Assembly: GCF_014879935.1 (NCBI RefSeq)
Contig: NZ_JACSRD010000284.1
Location: 1 to 64,000 of the forward strand
DNA: 64,000 bases
Source: Prosthecobacter sp.
GTDB taxonomy: Bacteria; Verrucomicrobiota; Verrucomicrobiia; Verrucomicrobiales; Verrucomicrobiaceae
Direction: 5' to 3'
Positions within the stretch are counted from its first letter, which is position 1; the number at the start of each line of letters is the position of its first letter. The notes under the pieces are model-generated. The model was not told the origin of the DNA, did not search any database, and saw only the letters and a list, made by a program, of their open reading frames with translations. This document shows, piece by piece, positions 19,426-28,802 of the stretch. Position numbers and translations under genes: made by a program.

Positions 19426-22400
19426 ATGAACTGCCGCCTTTCACTCGCCTTGGCCGTCCTACCGCTCACTGCCTCCGCCGCGGGCAAGCTCGACTTCAAT
19501 CGCGACATCCGGCCGATCCTCAGTGACAACTGCTTCGCCTGTCATGGCTTCGATGCGAAGAAGCGGAAGGCCGATCTGCGCCTCGATGTGCCGGAGGGCG
19601 CGTTCACGGCCATCGACGGCCAGTTTCCCGTGAAACCGGGCAGTCCGGAGCTCAGCACGATCATCCAACGCATCGTTTCGACCGATGAGGACGAGGTGAT
19701 GCCGCCGCCGGACACGCACAAGAAGGTCAAACCGGAGCAGATCGAGATCCTGAAGCGCTGGATCAAGGAAGGCGCGGAATACAAGAAGCACTGGAGCTTT
19801 GAAACGCCGGTGAAGCCTGCAGTGCCAAAGACGACCGCGTCACAGCCGATCCGCAATCCGATTGATGCCTTCATCCAAGCTCGTCTGGCCGAGGAAGGGC
19901 TTTCGCCGGCCCCCGAAGCGTCCAAGGAGACGCTGATCCGCCGTGTGACGCTCGATCTGACCGGCCTGCCGCCGACTTTGGCCGAGATCGACACCTTCCT
20001 CGCCGACACGAGCCCGGACGCTTATGAAAAAGTCGTCGCCCGCCTGTTGAAGTCCGAGCGCTATGGCGAGCACATGGGCCGCCAGTGGCTGGATGCGGCC
20101 CGCTACGCCGACACCCATGGTCTCCACCTCGACAACGAGCGCAGCATGTGGCCGTATCGCGACTGGGTGGTGCGTGCGTTCAATCAGAACCTCTCCTTCG
20201 ATCAGTTCACGCTCTGGCAGCTCGCGGGCGATCTCCTGCCGAATGCCACGGTGGACCAGCAAATCGCCTCCGGCTTCAATCGCTGCAACGTCACCACCAG
20301 CGAAGGCGGATCAATCAATGAGGAATTCATCTTCCGCTACGCCGTAGACCGCACAGAAACGACGATGGCGGTGTGGTTGGGCCTCACGGCGGGCTGCGCC
20401 GTGTGCCACGACCACAAGTTCGACCCGATCTCGCAGAAGGAGTTTTATTCGATGTATGCCTTCTTCAACAGCGCCGCCGACCCGGCGATGGACGGCAACA
20501 TCCTGCTGACCCCACCGACGCTGCGACTCAGCACCGACGAGCAGAAGAAACAACTCACCGATTTCGAGCAGAAGATCGCCGCGACGCAGACGAAGATCCG
20601 TGAGTCGATCAAATCCCTGAACTACGTCGATCCTTCGACCGTGAATCCGCCGCCACCGGTTCAAACCAGCGAAGTGGTCTGGTTTGAAGATGCTTTCCCG
20701 CCAAAGGCGAACGTCGAATCGAGCGGCGGCCACCCGACGCAGATTGTGACCAAGGACAAAGGGCCCGTCTTCAGCGGCAACGCGGCTCTGACCCGAACCG
20801 CGACCGGCGTGTCGCAGGATTTCTTCTCCGCAGGCGGCAGCTTCACGATTCCACCGAACGGAAAGTTCAGTGTGCAGTGCTTCATCGACGCCAAGAACCC
20901 GCCGAAGGCCGTCATGCTGCAATTCCATACCGCAGGCTGGAACCACCGGGCCGTGTGGGGTGAAGAGGGTGCCATCCCCTTTGGCAAAGTGCGCACGCCG
21001 GAGCGTGTGCGCGTTGGGAATCTGCCGGAGGCCGGAAAATGGGTGAAACTCGAAGTCACGGCGGACAAACTCGGCCTCAAGCCCGGCGCGAAGGTCACCG
21101 GCTATGCCTTCACCCAGTTTGGCGGCACAGTGAGCTGGGACCACCTCGCCATGAGCTCACGCGTCGATCCAGCGAAGGATCCGCAGTGGTCGTGGGCGGT
21201 GTGGACGGAGAAAAGCCAGGGCCGGCGCATCGAAGGACTGCCGAACGACCTGCAGACGCTCGTCCGTGGGAAGAAAGCCGTCGAATGGCCGGAGAAGGAA
21301 GTCGCACGCCTGAAGGAGTGGTGGTTTGAAAATGAATACCAAGGCGCCCGCGAGGTAGTGGAAGGCGCCAGGGCAGAGAAACTGGCGCTCGAAGCCAAGA
21401 AGAAGGCGCTGGAGGATGTGATCCCCGCCACCTTCATCATGGCCGACCTTCCGCAGCCCCGGGACAGCTTCGTCATGGAGCGCGGCCAATACGACAAGCC
21501 GAAAGACAAGGTCACCCATGGCACGCCCGCCGTTTTCCCCGCCCTGCCGAAGCAGGACAAATACACGCGCATCGACCTCGCCAAGTGGCTTGTCAGCCCG
21601 CAGCACCCACTGACGGCCCGCGTGGAGGTCAACCGCCTCTGGCAGCAGTTCTTCGGCATCGGACTGGTGAAAACCAGCAACGACTTTGGCTCCCAGGGCG
21701 AGCCGCCGAGCCATCCGGCACTGCTCGACTGGCTCGCCGTGACCTTCCGCGAAGGCGGCTGGGACATGAAGTCCTTCGTCAAGATGCTCGTGACGTCGCA
21801 TGCCTACCGGCAGAGTGCGCAGTTCTCATCCGCCGGTTCGCAGGACCCGGAAAACCGTCTCCTGGCCCACGGGCCGCGTTTCCGCCTCGATGCTGAGGTG
21901 GTTCGCGACCAGGCACTGTTCGTGAGCGGATTGCTCAGCCCAAAAATCGGTGGCAAAGGCGTGAAGCCCTACCAGCCGGAGAACATCTGGGAACCGGTCG
22001 CTTTCGGGGGCAGCAACACGAAGAACTACATCCAGGATCACGGCGAATCGCTCTACCGCCGCAGCCTTTACACCTTCTGGAAGCGCACCGCCCCGCCGCC
22101 GAACATGACTTCGTTCGATGCGCCGAATCGTGAGAGCTACTGCCTGCGCCGTGAGCGTAGCAACACGCCGCTGCAAGCGCTCACGCTGATGAACGACGTG
22201 CAGTTCTTCGAAGCCGCGCGGAATTTCGCCCAGCGCGTGATGCAAACCAACACCGGCACCGACGCACGCATCACCGCGCTGTTCCGCAGCTCCACCGGCC
22301 GTTTCCCCTCAGCGCAGGAAGCCGAGATCATCCGCCAGTCCTTCGAAAAACACCTCGCTGCCTACACCGCGAAGCCTGAAGAGGCCAAAAAAGCCATCAC

Positions 22401-22509
22401 CTACGGCGAATCGAAGCCTGACGACAAACTCAACCCCGCCGAACTCGCCGCGTGGACGATGGTGGCGAACCTCGTGATGAATCTGGATGAGGTGGTGACG
22501 AAGGGATAA
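19426..22509 (+). CDS. planctomycetal cytochrome with DUF1549 and DUF1553
   Basis: A 1027-residue secreted protein starting MNCRLSLALAVLP with a signal peptide ending near SAAG; a GTG nine bases upstream is the alternative. A PSD1-type cytochrome domain carries CFACH at 36-40 in NRDIRPILSDNCFACHG. DUF1549 follows, with PIDAFIQARLAEEGLSPAP and RYADTHGLHLDNER. A laminin-G-like middle section comes next, then DUF1553 at the C-terminus (HPLTARVEVNRLWQQFFG, RRSLYTFWKRTAPPPNM). The family is typical of Planctomycetes and Verrucomicrobia and is thought to act in polysaccharide degradation or electron transfer; the reaction is unknown. No DUF1501 gene, its frequent partner, is adjacent. Confidence 0.95.
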   Translation: MNCRLSLALAVLPLTASAAGKLDFNRDIRPILSDNCFACHGFDAKKRKADLRLDVPEGAFTAIDGQFPVKPGSPELSTIIQRIVSTDEDEVMPPPDTHKKVKPEQIEILKRWIKEGAEYKKHWSFETPVKPAVPKTTASQPIRNPIDAFIQARLAEEGLSPAPEASKETLIRRVTLDLTGLPPTLAEIDTFLADTSPDAYEKVVARLLKSERYGEHMGRQWLDAARYADTHGLHLDNERSMWPYRDWVVRAFNQNLSFDQFTLWQLAGDLLPNATVDQQIASGFNRCNVTTSEGGSINEEFIFRYAVDRTETTMAVWLGLTAGCAVCHDHKFDPISQKEFYSMYAFFNSAADPAMDGNILLTPPTLRLSTDEQKKQLTDFEQKIAATQTKIRESIKSLNYVDPSTVNPPPPVQTSEVVWFEDAFPPKANVESSGGHPTQIVTKDKGPVFSGNAALTRTATGVSQDFFSAGGSFTIPPNGKFSVQCFIDAKNPPKAVMLQFHTAGWNHRAVWGEEGAIPFGKVRTPERVRVGNLPEAGKWVKLEVTADKLGLKPGAKVTGYAFTQFGGTVSWDHLAMSSRVDPAKDPQWSWAVWTEKSQGRRIEGLPNDLQTLVRGKKAVEWPEKEVARLKEWWFENEYQGAREVVEGARAEKLALEAKKKALEDVIPATFIMADLPQPRDSFVMERGQYDKPKDKVTHGTPAVFPALPKQDKYTRIDLAKWLVSPQHPLTARVEVNRLWQQFFGIGLVKTSNDFGSQGEPPSHPALLDWLAVTFREGGWDMKSFVKMLVTSHAYRQSAQFSSAGSQDPENRLLAHGPRFRLDAEVVRDQALFVSGLLSPKIGGKGVKPYQPENIWEPVAFGGSNTKNYIQDHGESLYRRSLYTFWKRTAPPPNMTSFDAPNRESYCLRRERSNTPLQALTLMNDVQFFEAARNFAQRVMQTNTGTDARITALFRSSTGRFPSAQEAEIIRQSFEKHLAAYTAKPEEAKKAITYGESKPDDKLNPAELAAWTMVANLVMNLDEVVTKG

Positions 22510-22516
22510 GCTGATT

Positions 22517-22903
22517 ATGAACACGGAGTCCCACCCTTCTTTTTGGAGGTGCTCCATATCGATTTGGACGCCGACAATACTGGCTCAGGGAACTTGGCCC
22601 CTTGGAGCATTTCTTTACCGGTCTGGTCACATCGAACTACGCACTCTTGGAGCAAAGATCGCATTCACACCGGATCAGGTCGTTGAAATGCGTTTCTGCC
22701 GGCGGCCTTTTCCCGTCATCAAAGCTTTGATCACGCATGCTGGAGGCCATGCTCTGGTTACGATTTGTGTTTTCCGGGGCGAGCGACTTCAAAAGGTAAT
22801 TTCAGAGTGCGGTTTCAAAATCACCACGCGCAGTCTTTGGAATCTTGGAGGCGAAGACGCCAAAATCGTAAAAGCCTACGGTTTGCACACACCCGCGGCC
22901 TGA
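22517..22903 (+). CDS. hypothetical protein
   Basis: A 128-residue frame starting MNTESHPSFW, 7 bp after the previous stop. It includes IELRTLGAKIAFTPDQVVEM, CRRPFPVIKALI, TICVFRGERLQKVISECGF and RSLWNLGG. It looks like a soluble alpha/beta protein. GC content is lower than in neighbouring genes and the 3' end overlaps the convergent cupin gene by 28 bases. The family is not recognised; it may be a real gene of recent arrival. Confidence 0.5.
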   Translation: MNTESHPSFWRCSISIWTPTILAQGTWPLGAFLYRSGHIELRTLGAKIAFTPDQVVEMRFCRRPFPVIKALITHAGGHALVTICVFRGERLQKVISECGFKITTRSLWNLGGEDAKIVKAYGLHTPAA

Positions 22904-23268
22904 AACGAGGCCGCAAACTCCGTCTCCCGGTCCGCCGACGAAAAGCAGATCACCATCTCCGCGTCCACGCCGTCCAATGCACGCGCATTGTGCCACTGAC
23001 CAGCCGGGATCGAGATCGTGTCGCCAGGCTGGAGCAGGAATTTTTCGTCACCGATGCTGTGTTCGAGCCGTCCAGACAGCAGGTGCAGGATTTCATCGCA
23101 GTTCGGATGACGATGACGCGGATTTGTCTGATCTGCGGGGATGGTCACGCGGCCGAAAGTCATCGTCGTGGAGTTTCCCAAGTCACGCGAGGCCAGCCAT
23201 GTGAGTTTTCCCCACGGCTGGTCGATCAAAACGCCTTCGGCAAACGTGCGGACGGGTGATGGAGTCAT
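22876..23268 (-). CDS. cupin domain protein
   Basis: A 130-residue single-domain cupin from MTPSPVRTFAEG; the frame stays open to 23340. Cupin motif 1 is RHRHPNCDEILHLLSGRLEH (metal ligands from the two histidines and E), and motif 2 is PGDTISIPAGQWHNAR with its histidine. It should bind a divalent metal and act on, or sense, a small molecule. Cupins of this size are often sugar isomerases or oxygenase-like enzymes; this one cannot be assigned. Confidence 0.88.
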   Translation of the reverse strand: MTPSPVRTFAEGVLIDQPWGKLTWLASRDLGNSTTMTFGRVTIPADQTNPRHRHPNCDEILHLLSGRLEHSIGDEKFLLQPGDTISIPAGQWHNARALDGVDAEMVICFSSADRETEFAASFQAAGVCKP

Positions 23269-23364
23269 GACATCGAGCAAGAACGGCCGAACCGTGCTGG
23301 TTTCGCTCCGCCTCACACGAATGTGTCGAACTTCCGCCAAGCAGGCCGTTTCAGATCTCTGCGC

Positions 23365-25842
23365 CTACTCCTTCGGCTGATACTTCGGATACCGCTTCTG
23401 AAGCTGCTGGAGCATTTTTTCCGCAGACGGCTGATCCCCAGCCTTCTGCAAGGCCTTGGCGGCCTTGTAGAGCGCATCGGGTGTCACGTCGGGGTCTTCG
23501 TAGAACTGGCTTGGCACGGCATATTTGGCCGCTGAGGCCTTCCATTTCTCCACGGCAGCCTCTTTCTGACCGTCGGCGGCGAGCTTGTCGCCTTGCGCGG
23601 AGAAGATGTCGCCTTCGAGGATGAGCAGCTCGGCCTGCAACTTGCCGTCTTTCACCACCTGCAGCGCCTGCTGCGCGACTTGGTCGGCCTGATCGAACTC
23701 CCCTTTGCCGAGCAGAGCTTTGCCCTTCGTGAGCTGGGCCCGGGCGCTGGACGCGGCGTCGGGGTTGGACTTGAGATAATTTTCGGTGGCCTGGATGCTG
23801 GCATCGAACTGGCGGTTCTCCAGCTGGGCCATGCCTAGGTAGTTCCACACCACCGGCTCGGTGTTTTCAGGATTCTGCGGCGTCACTGCCAGTTCGAGGA
23901 AGCGTGCGGCGCGTTTGAAGTCGCTGTTGCTGTAAAGCTTGAGGCCGAGCCACTTCAGGATGTTGGGCGGCACCTGGCCATCGGGCTTTGCAGCCAGATA
24001 GCTGTCGATGGTCTTGGACAGATTGTCGGCATTCTGCTGCGCGTAGTCGCAGAGGATGATGATCTGGCTGGATTTCTCGAGGTAAGTCTTGTTGTCCAGC
24101 TCGATGGAGCGGCGCAGCGCGGGGACGGCCTTGTCGTAAATTTTCTGGTCGAAGTAGCCCCGGCCGATGCCGTAGTAGGCCTGCGCCGCGGCCGTGGTCG
24201 TGGGAAACTTTTTCAGCAGCGTCTCAAAGGCATTCACCGTCGCCTTCGGGTCCTTCTGTTCCATGGCGATGAAGCCCAGATGCAGCCAGGACATCTCGCA
24301 CGCGTCGGACTTCGGAAACTCCTTGGTCACGAACTCGAAGTCGGCCTTCGCCTTCGGGAGATCGCGGGCGTCCCGGTTCGCGAGGCCGCGGCGGGCGTAG
24401 GCCTTCGGCAGGTATTCGTGCTGCGGATACTCATTGATGAAGCGGGTGAAGGTGCCCACCGCCTCCTGATGCCGGCCGGCCTCGGCCTGCGCCCAGCCCA
24501 TGTTGAAGAGCGTGCCTGGACGCAGTTTCTCCGGCAGTTTTTCAATGACGACTTCGTTGTAGCTGAGCGCTGCCTGCTGAAACTCGCTCCTGTTGAAGTA
24601 AAAGTCGGCGCGGATCAGGCGGGCAAGCGACAGAAACTCGTGAGTGGCGTGGTTCTGCGCGTGACGGTTGATGAACGCGGTGGCGAAATCACCCAGATCG
24701 CGGTCGTTGAGCAGGTAGAAACAGTACAGCTTCCAGTAGCCCGCCTCGAAGGCCTCCTCGGTGTCGGCGTGATACTGCTCGATCAGCAAATACACCTCCA
24801 CGGCGCGGGCGTAGCTCTTGCGCATGCGATACGCATGACCGACGAGCAGCAGCATCTTCGCGCGTGAGGCGCCCGGAGGCAGGACCTCGGAGTTCTTGTT
24901 GTAGTAATCGATGACGCCGTCGTAGTCGCCCTTGGCGTAGGTGCCCTGAATGATGCCGACGAGGGCGATGCCGCGGTTCTGCTCACTGGTCTCCGGCATG
25001 CGCAGCGCCTTCTCAAACATCGCGATCGACTCTTCCGGTTTCTTCAGCTCAGCGAAGAGCACCGCGGCACGGATGGACGCCTCGGCCACGATGGCGCGGT
25101 CGGCGCTGGTTTTGACCAGTTCGTCAAAGATGGGCAGCGCCTCCGCCTTGTTGTCCTGGCCGAGATAGAGGCTGCCGAGCGTGAGCAGGGCGGTCTCGCG
25201 GTAGGGATTGTCGGTTTTGACGGCGATCACGCTGTTCAGCGCGGCGATCTGCTTGTCCTTCTCCCCCGCCATCTCATAGGCGCGGCTCTTGTTGTAAGCG
25301 GAGGCCAGTTTGACCTGCGAACTCTTGTGTTTCGTCTCGCTGAAGGCGAAATGCTTCGCTGCTTCGGCGAACTTCGACTCATTGAAACGCATCGCACCGA
25401 GACGGTAGGCCGCGGAGGGAGCGCCTTCACTGGCCGGATAGCGGTTCACGACTTCCTCGTAGTAGCCAGCGGCCTGCTTGAGCTGGTTCTGCTTCATGTA
25501 GCACTCGCCGATGCGGAAGAGTGCGTCCGGCACCTGCCTGCCTGCCGGGTATTGTTGCAGATACTTGGCGTAGCTCTGCGCCGCCATGCCCCACTCCTGA
25601 CGGTCGTAGGCCAGGGTGGCGAAGTCAAACATGTCATCGTCCGGGCCCTTCGTGCGGGGCGGTGCCGGCCGGTCCTTCGGATCATCGAGCACGGGCATGG
25701 CCTTCGGCGGCTGGGAAGGATTCACCGGAATCGCCTTCGGCACGGGCGCGTCGTCCTCGACACGCAGGGCGCGTTTGGGAGCCTCCTGGGCCACGACAGG
25801 GAACGTGGCGAGAAAACAAAGGGAAGAAACAAATCGGCGCAT
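23365..25842 (-). CDS. secreted TPR-repeat protein of an ExbB-ExbD operon
   Basis: An 825-residue protein starting MRRFVSSLCFLATFPVVAQE, a signal peptide. A Pro-rich linker follows, then a long series of tetratricopeptide repeats, for example YAKYLQQYPAGRQVPDALFR, AAGYYEEVVNRYPAS, AVPALRRSIELDN and AEKMLQQLQKRYP. Residue patterns match the YbgF/BamD-like periplasmic TPR type. It is the last gene after exbB- and exbD-like genes, 40 bp downstream, so it probably links the proton-driven motor to an envelope or surface partner. Such ExbB-ExbD-TPR operons recur in Planctomycetes and Verrucomicrobia. Confidence 0.9.
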   Translation of the reverse strand: MRRFVSSLCFLATFPVVAQEAPKRALRVEDDAPVPKAIPVNPSQPPKAMPVLDDPKDRPAPPRTKGPDDDMFDFATLAYDRQEWGMAAQSYAKYLQQYPAGRQVPDALFRIGECYMKQNQLKQAAGYYEEVVNRYPASEGAPSAAYRLGAMRFNESKFAEAAKHFAFSETKHKSSQVKLASAYNKSRAYEMAGEKDKQIAALNSVIAVKTDNPYRETALLTLGSLYLGQDNKAEALPIFDELVKTSADRAIVAEASIRAAVLFAELKKPEESIAMFEKALRMPETSEQNRGIALVGIIQGTYAKGDYDGVIDYYNKNSEVLPPGASRAKMLLLVGHAYRMRKSYARAVEVYLLIEQYHADTEEAFEAGYWKLYCFYLLNDRDLGDFATAFINRHAQNHATHEFLSLARLIRADFYFNRSEFQQAALSYNEVVIEKLPEKLRPGTLFNMGWAQAEAGRHQEAVGTFTRFINEYPQHEYLPKAYARRGLANRDARDLPKAKADFEFVTKEFPKSDACEMSWLHLGFIAMEQKDPKATVNAFETLLKKFPTTTAAAQAYYGIGRGYFDQKIYDKAVPALRRSIELDNKTYLEKSSQIIILCDYAQQNADNLSKTIDSYLAAKPDGQVPPNILKWLGLKLYSNSDFKRAARFLELAVTPQNPENTEPVVWNYLGMAQLENRQFDASIQATENYLKSNPDAASSARAQLTKGKALLGKGEFDQADQVAQQALQVVKDGKLQAELLILEGDIFSAQGDKLAADGQKEAAVEKWKASAAKYAVPSQFYEDPDVTPDALYKAAKALQKAGDQPSAEKMLQQLQKRYPKYQPKE

Positions 25843-25882
25843 GCGGGGTCGTGAGACGGTTGGAGGCTCGGAGAAAATCATC

Positions 25883-26323
25883 TCACTTCGGTGCGACCGG
25901 CTGGTCGGCATCCGGTTTGCGTGTGGCGAAGGCAATGTTCCAGATCCCGGCCTTCTGGCAGGTGTCGAGAACCTTGATCACGTGCGCGTAATCCGTGATC
26001 TCATCGCCACGCAGGATCACGGCCTGGTCCTTGTAGAGGGCGACGATGTTCTTCAGCTTCACCAGCAACTCGTCAGTGGTGAACTTCTGCCCGTTCACGA
26101 TCACCTCGCCGTCTTTTTTGATGTTGATGATGATCTCGCCGACGTTGCGGGACTCCTTCTCCTTCCCCTCCTCGGCGGCGGGAACGCTGACATCCATCAC
26201 CTGTTCCTCCTTCGCATACTGGAAGGTCACGGCGAAGAAAATGACGAGCAGGAACAGCACATCGACCAGCGGCGCAAGCTGCATGGGCGTGGGCTCGATG
26301 GAGTGCTGTTTGCGGAAGTTCAT
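25883..26323 (-). CDS. ExbD/TolR family biopolymer transport protein
   Basis: A 146-residue protein with one N-terminal membrane helix (LAPLVDVLFLLVIFFAVTF) that holds the essential aspartate in PLVDVLF. The periplasmic part has the usual ending AILRGDEITDYAHVIKVLD. With the ExbB-like protein upstream it forms a proton-driven motor that energises outer-membrane or envelope work. Confidence 0.93.
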   Translation of the reverse strand: MNFRKQHSIEPTPMQLAPLVDVLFLLVIFFAVTFQYAKEEQVMDVSVPAAEEGKEKESRNVGEIIINIKKDGEVIVNGQKFTTDELLVKLKNIVALYKDQAVILRGDEITDYAHVIKVLDTCQKAGIWNIAFATRKPDADQPVAPK

Positions 26324-26348
26324 CGCGGCGTCGGGTTGGGAGTTCCGG

Positions 26349-27152
26349 TCAGTTTCCGGCCACAGCGCGTGCGGCGCGTTTGTATTGCACCGCCAGCAGG
26401 GCCATGAGATGAGTCGTCGCGGCTTCCATCTCGGAGATGAGGCGGTTCACCTTGCCGCGGAAGATCGCGTAGAAGATGAGCGCCGGAATGCCGATCACGA
26501 GGCCGGAAGCTGTGCACAGCAGCGCTTCGGACACGCCTTGGGCCAGACCGAGCTGGTTCGAGCCCCCGACCCCCTTGCCGGAAATCTCATGGAAGGTCGT
26601 GATCATGCCCAGCGTCGTGCCGAGCAGGCCGAGCATGGGAGCCACCGCACCGACGTCGCCGAGATAGGCGATCCGTGCCAGCAGCAAACTCGACTGACGG
26701 TTGCCTTCCGCCTCGGTCACTTCCTTCACCTCCTCGAAGCTCGCGGTCGGATTGCGCGTGGCGAAGTCCAGCGTCTTGGCCGTGATGCGGGCGATGCATT
26801 CGTTGCGGCGGTTGCACACGGCCAACAGGCCGAGGTAATCCTGCTTGCGGATCAAGGCATCGGCCGAGTTCATGAACGCATCGCTCACCACCGTGCCCTG
26901 GCGGACCGTGAAGGTGAACAGCACGATCATGAAGAACGCCACCATCGACAGGCCGATCAACGGATAAGCCATCACGCCCGTGCGACGCACGAAACCATCG
27001 AAAGTCAGCGCATCGGCATACGGATTTTCCTCCAGGGCTGCCGCAGTGGTGACAGTCGGCGCGGGCGCGGGCTGCTGGGCGTGGGCGGTGACATTCATCG
27101 TCACAAAGACAGCCGCCAGCACGGCCAGGGCGAGGAGGATTTTTCGATGCAT
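26349..27152 (-). CDS. MotA/TolQ/ExbB proton channel family protein
   Basis: A 267-residue inner-membrane protein. It has a signal-like N-terminus (MHRKILLALAVLAAVFVTMN) and a periplasmic Pro-rich stretch ending near NPYADALTF. The channel core includes AYLGDVGAVAPMLGLLGT and VSEALLCTASGLVIGIPALI, the conserved TolQ/ExbB helices. It is the first gene of the exbB-exbD-TPR operon. Confidence 0.93.
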   Translation of the reverse strand: MHRKILLALAVLAAVFVTMNVTAHAQQPAPAPTVTTAAALEENPYADALTFDGFVRRTGVMAYPLIGLSMVAFFMIVLFTFTVRQGTVVSDAFMNSADALIRKQDYLGLLAVCNRRNECIARITAKTLDFATRNPTASFEEVKEVTEAEGNRQSSLLLARIAYLGDVGAVAPMLGLLGTTLGMITTFHEISGKGVGGSNQLGLAQGVSEALLCTASGLVIGIPALIFYAIFRGKVNRLISEMEAATTHLMALLAVQYKRAARAVAGN

Positions 27153-27217
27153 GAGGGCGCGACTTTAAACGTGAGGGCCAGCCTTGCAAGCGGGCAAGGG
27201 CCGGCTTTCCGACGTCA

Positions 27218-28660
27218 TCAAGCCAGCAATTCCCGCACCACGCCGCACTCGTTCACGCCGGTCAGGCGGAAATCGAGGCCCGCGTAACGATAAGTGAACT
27301 TTTCGTGATCGAATCCCAGCAGTTGCAGGATCGTGGCGTGCAAATCATGGACGTGGACCGGCTTTTCCGTGGCCTGGAAGCCGAATTCGTCCGTCGCGCC
27401 GTGCGTGTATCCGCCACGCACACCACCGCCGGCCATCCACATCGTGAAACCGTAGTGATTGTGGTCGCGACCGTGCTGTTTGCCCGCGTTTGAGCCGGGT
27501 GTCGGCAGTTCCACGGCAGGTGTGCGGCCGAATTCGCCGCCCCAGATCATGAGGGTCTCGTCCCACAGGCCACGCTGCTTCAAATCGCTCATGAACGCGG
27601 CCATGGCCCCGTCAGTCTGCTGGCCGAGCTTCCGGTGCTCGAGAATTTCGTCGTGATTGTCCCACGGCTGGCCTGCGCCGGTCCAGAGCTGGATGAAACG
27701 CACGCCACGCTCCAGCAGACGCCGGGCGATGAGGCACTGGCGGCCGAAGGCGTGATCGCCATACATCTTCCGCACGGATTCAGGCTCCTTCATGATGTCA
27801 AAGGCGTCCGTGGCCTCCATCTGCATGCGGTAGGCCAGTTCGTAGCTTTGCACACGGGCCTCAAGCTGCTGGTCGCGATCCTGCTGCACCAGATGACGCT
27901 GGTTCAGCTCCTGGAGCAGGTCGAGCTGGCGGCGCTGCTGTTTCAAATCAAGCGAGCCGTTCTGGATGAACTCCACCAGCTTCTCGACGCGGGTGTCCTC
28001 GGTGTTGATGTAGGCGCCCTGATAGGCGCTGGGCAGGAAGGAGGACTGCCAGTTCTTCGTGCGCCGCGTGGGCATGCCGCCCGGACACATCGCGATGTAA
28101 CCCGGCAGGTTCTGATTTTCGCTGCCCAGGCCGTAGGTGACCCATGAACCGAGTGTCGGCCGGTTCAGACGGCCTTCACCGCTGTTCATCAAACCGAGCG
28201 AGGGCTCATGATTCGGCACGTCTGCGTGCATGGAGCGGATCACGCAAAGGTCGTCGGCGAATTCGCCGACCTTATCGAAGATCTCGCTCACCTCGAGGCC
28301 GCACTGGCCCCGTTTGCGGAACTGGAAGGGCGATTTGAAGCCCGCGCCGGTCGGCCGCTCGGTTTTGAGCACGTTCGGCAGCGGTTTGCCGTCGTATTTG
28401 TCCAGCATCGGCTTCGGGTCGAAGGTGTCCACCTGCGACGGGCCGCCGTTCATGAAGAAATGCACCACGCGCTTCGCTTTCGGCTCATGGTGCGGCTTTT
28501 TCAGCGCCATCGGGTCCATCGTCGCCGCGCCAGCCTGCCCGTTCATGAGCGAGCCGAGCGCCATCGAGCCAAAACCCATGCCGACGCGTTGCAGCATCTG
28601 GCGACGCGTGAGGAACGCATGCTCCAGATCCGGAGCATGATGTGAATGGAAAGAGTTCAT
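27218..28660 (-). CDS. DUF1501 protein (Tat-type, sulfatase-fold)
   Basis: A 480-residue protein. The N-terminus TRRQMLQRVGMGFGSMALGS is a Tat signal, so it is probably exported folded. The core has HFFMNGGPSQVDTFDPKP, DNHDEILEHRKLGQQTDG and MIWGGEFGRTPAVELP, the marks of DUF1501, a family with an alkaline-phosphatase-like fold. It is often encoded next to DUF1549/DUF1553 cytochromes. Here it lies divergent, 143 bp from a DUF1592-type cytochrome. Function unknown. Confidence 0.93.
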   Translation of the reverse strand: MNSFHSHHAPDLEHAFLTRRQMLQRVGMGFGSMALGSLMNGQAGAATMDPMALKKPHHEPKAKRVVHFFMNGGPSQVDTFDPKPMLDKYDGKPLPNVLKTERPTGAGFKSPFQFRKRGQCGLEVSEIFDKVGEFADDLCVIRSMHADVPNHEPSLGLMNSGEGRLNRPTLGSWVTYGLGSENQNLPGYIAMCPGGMPTRRTKNWQSSFLPSAYQGAYINTEDTRVEKLVEFIQNGSLDLKQQRRQLDLLQELNQRHLVQQDRDQQLEARVQSYELAYRMQMEATDAFDIMKEPESVRKMYGDHAFGRQCLIARRLLERGVRFIQLWTGAGQPWDNHDEILEHRKLGQQTDGAMAAFMSDLKQRGLWDETLMIWGGEFGRTPAVELPTPGSNAGKQHGRDHNHYGFTMWMAGGGVRGGYTHGATDEFGFQATEKPVHVHDLHATILQLLGFDHEKFTYRYAGLDFRLTGVNECGVVRELLA

Positions 28661-28802
28661 TGGGGGGTGATAAAACTACGGTTCTCCGGCCATTTTGCTT
28701 TCGCACGAATACCTGCGCAGGAAAGCGCAAAATCGGAACGGAAGCCGCTGATGGAATAAACGGCGGGAAGGCGTATCAAAGCCGCCCCCCAATCCCCCAA
28801 AC

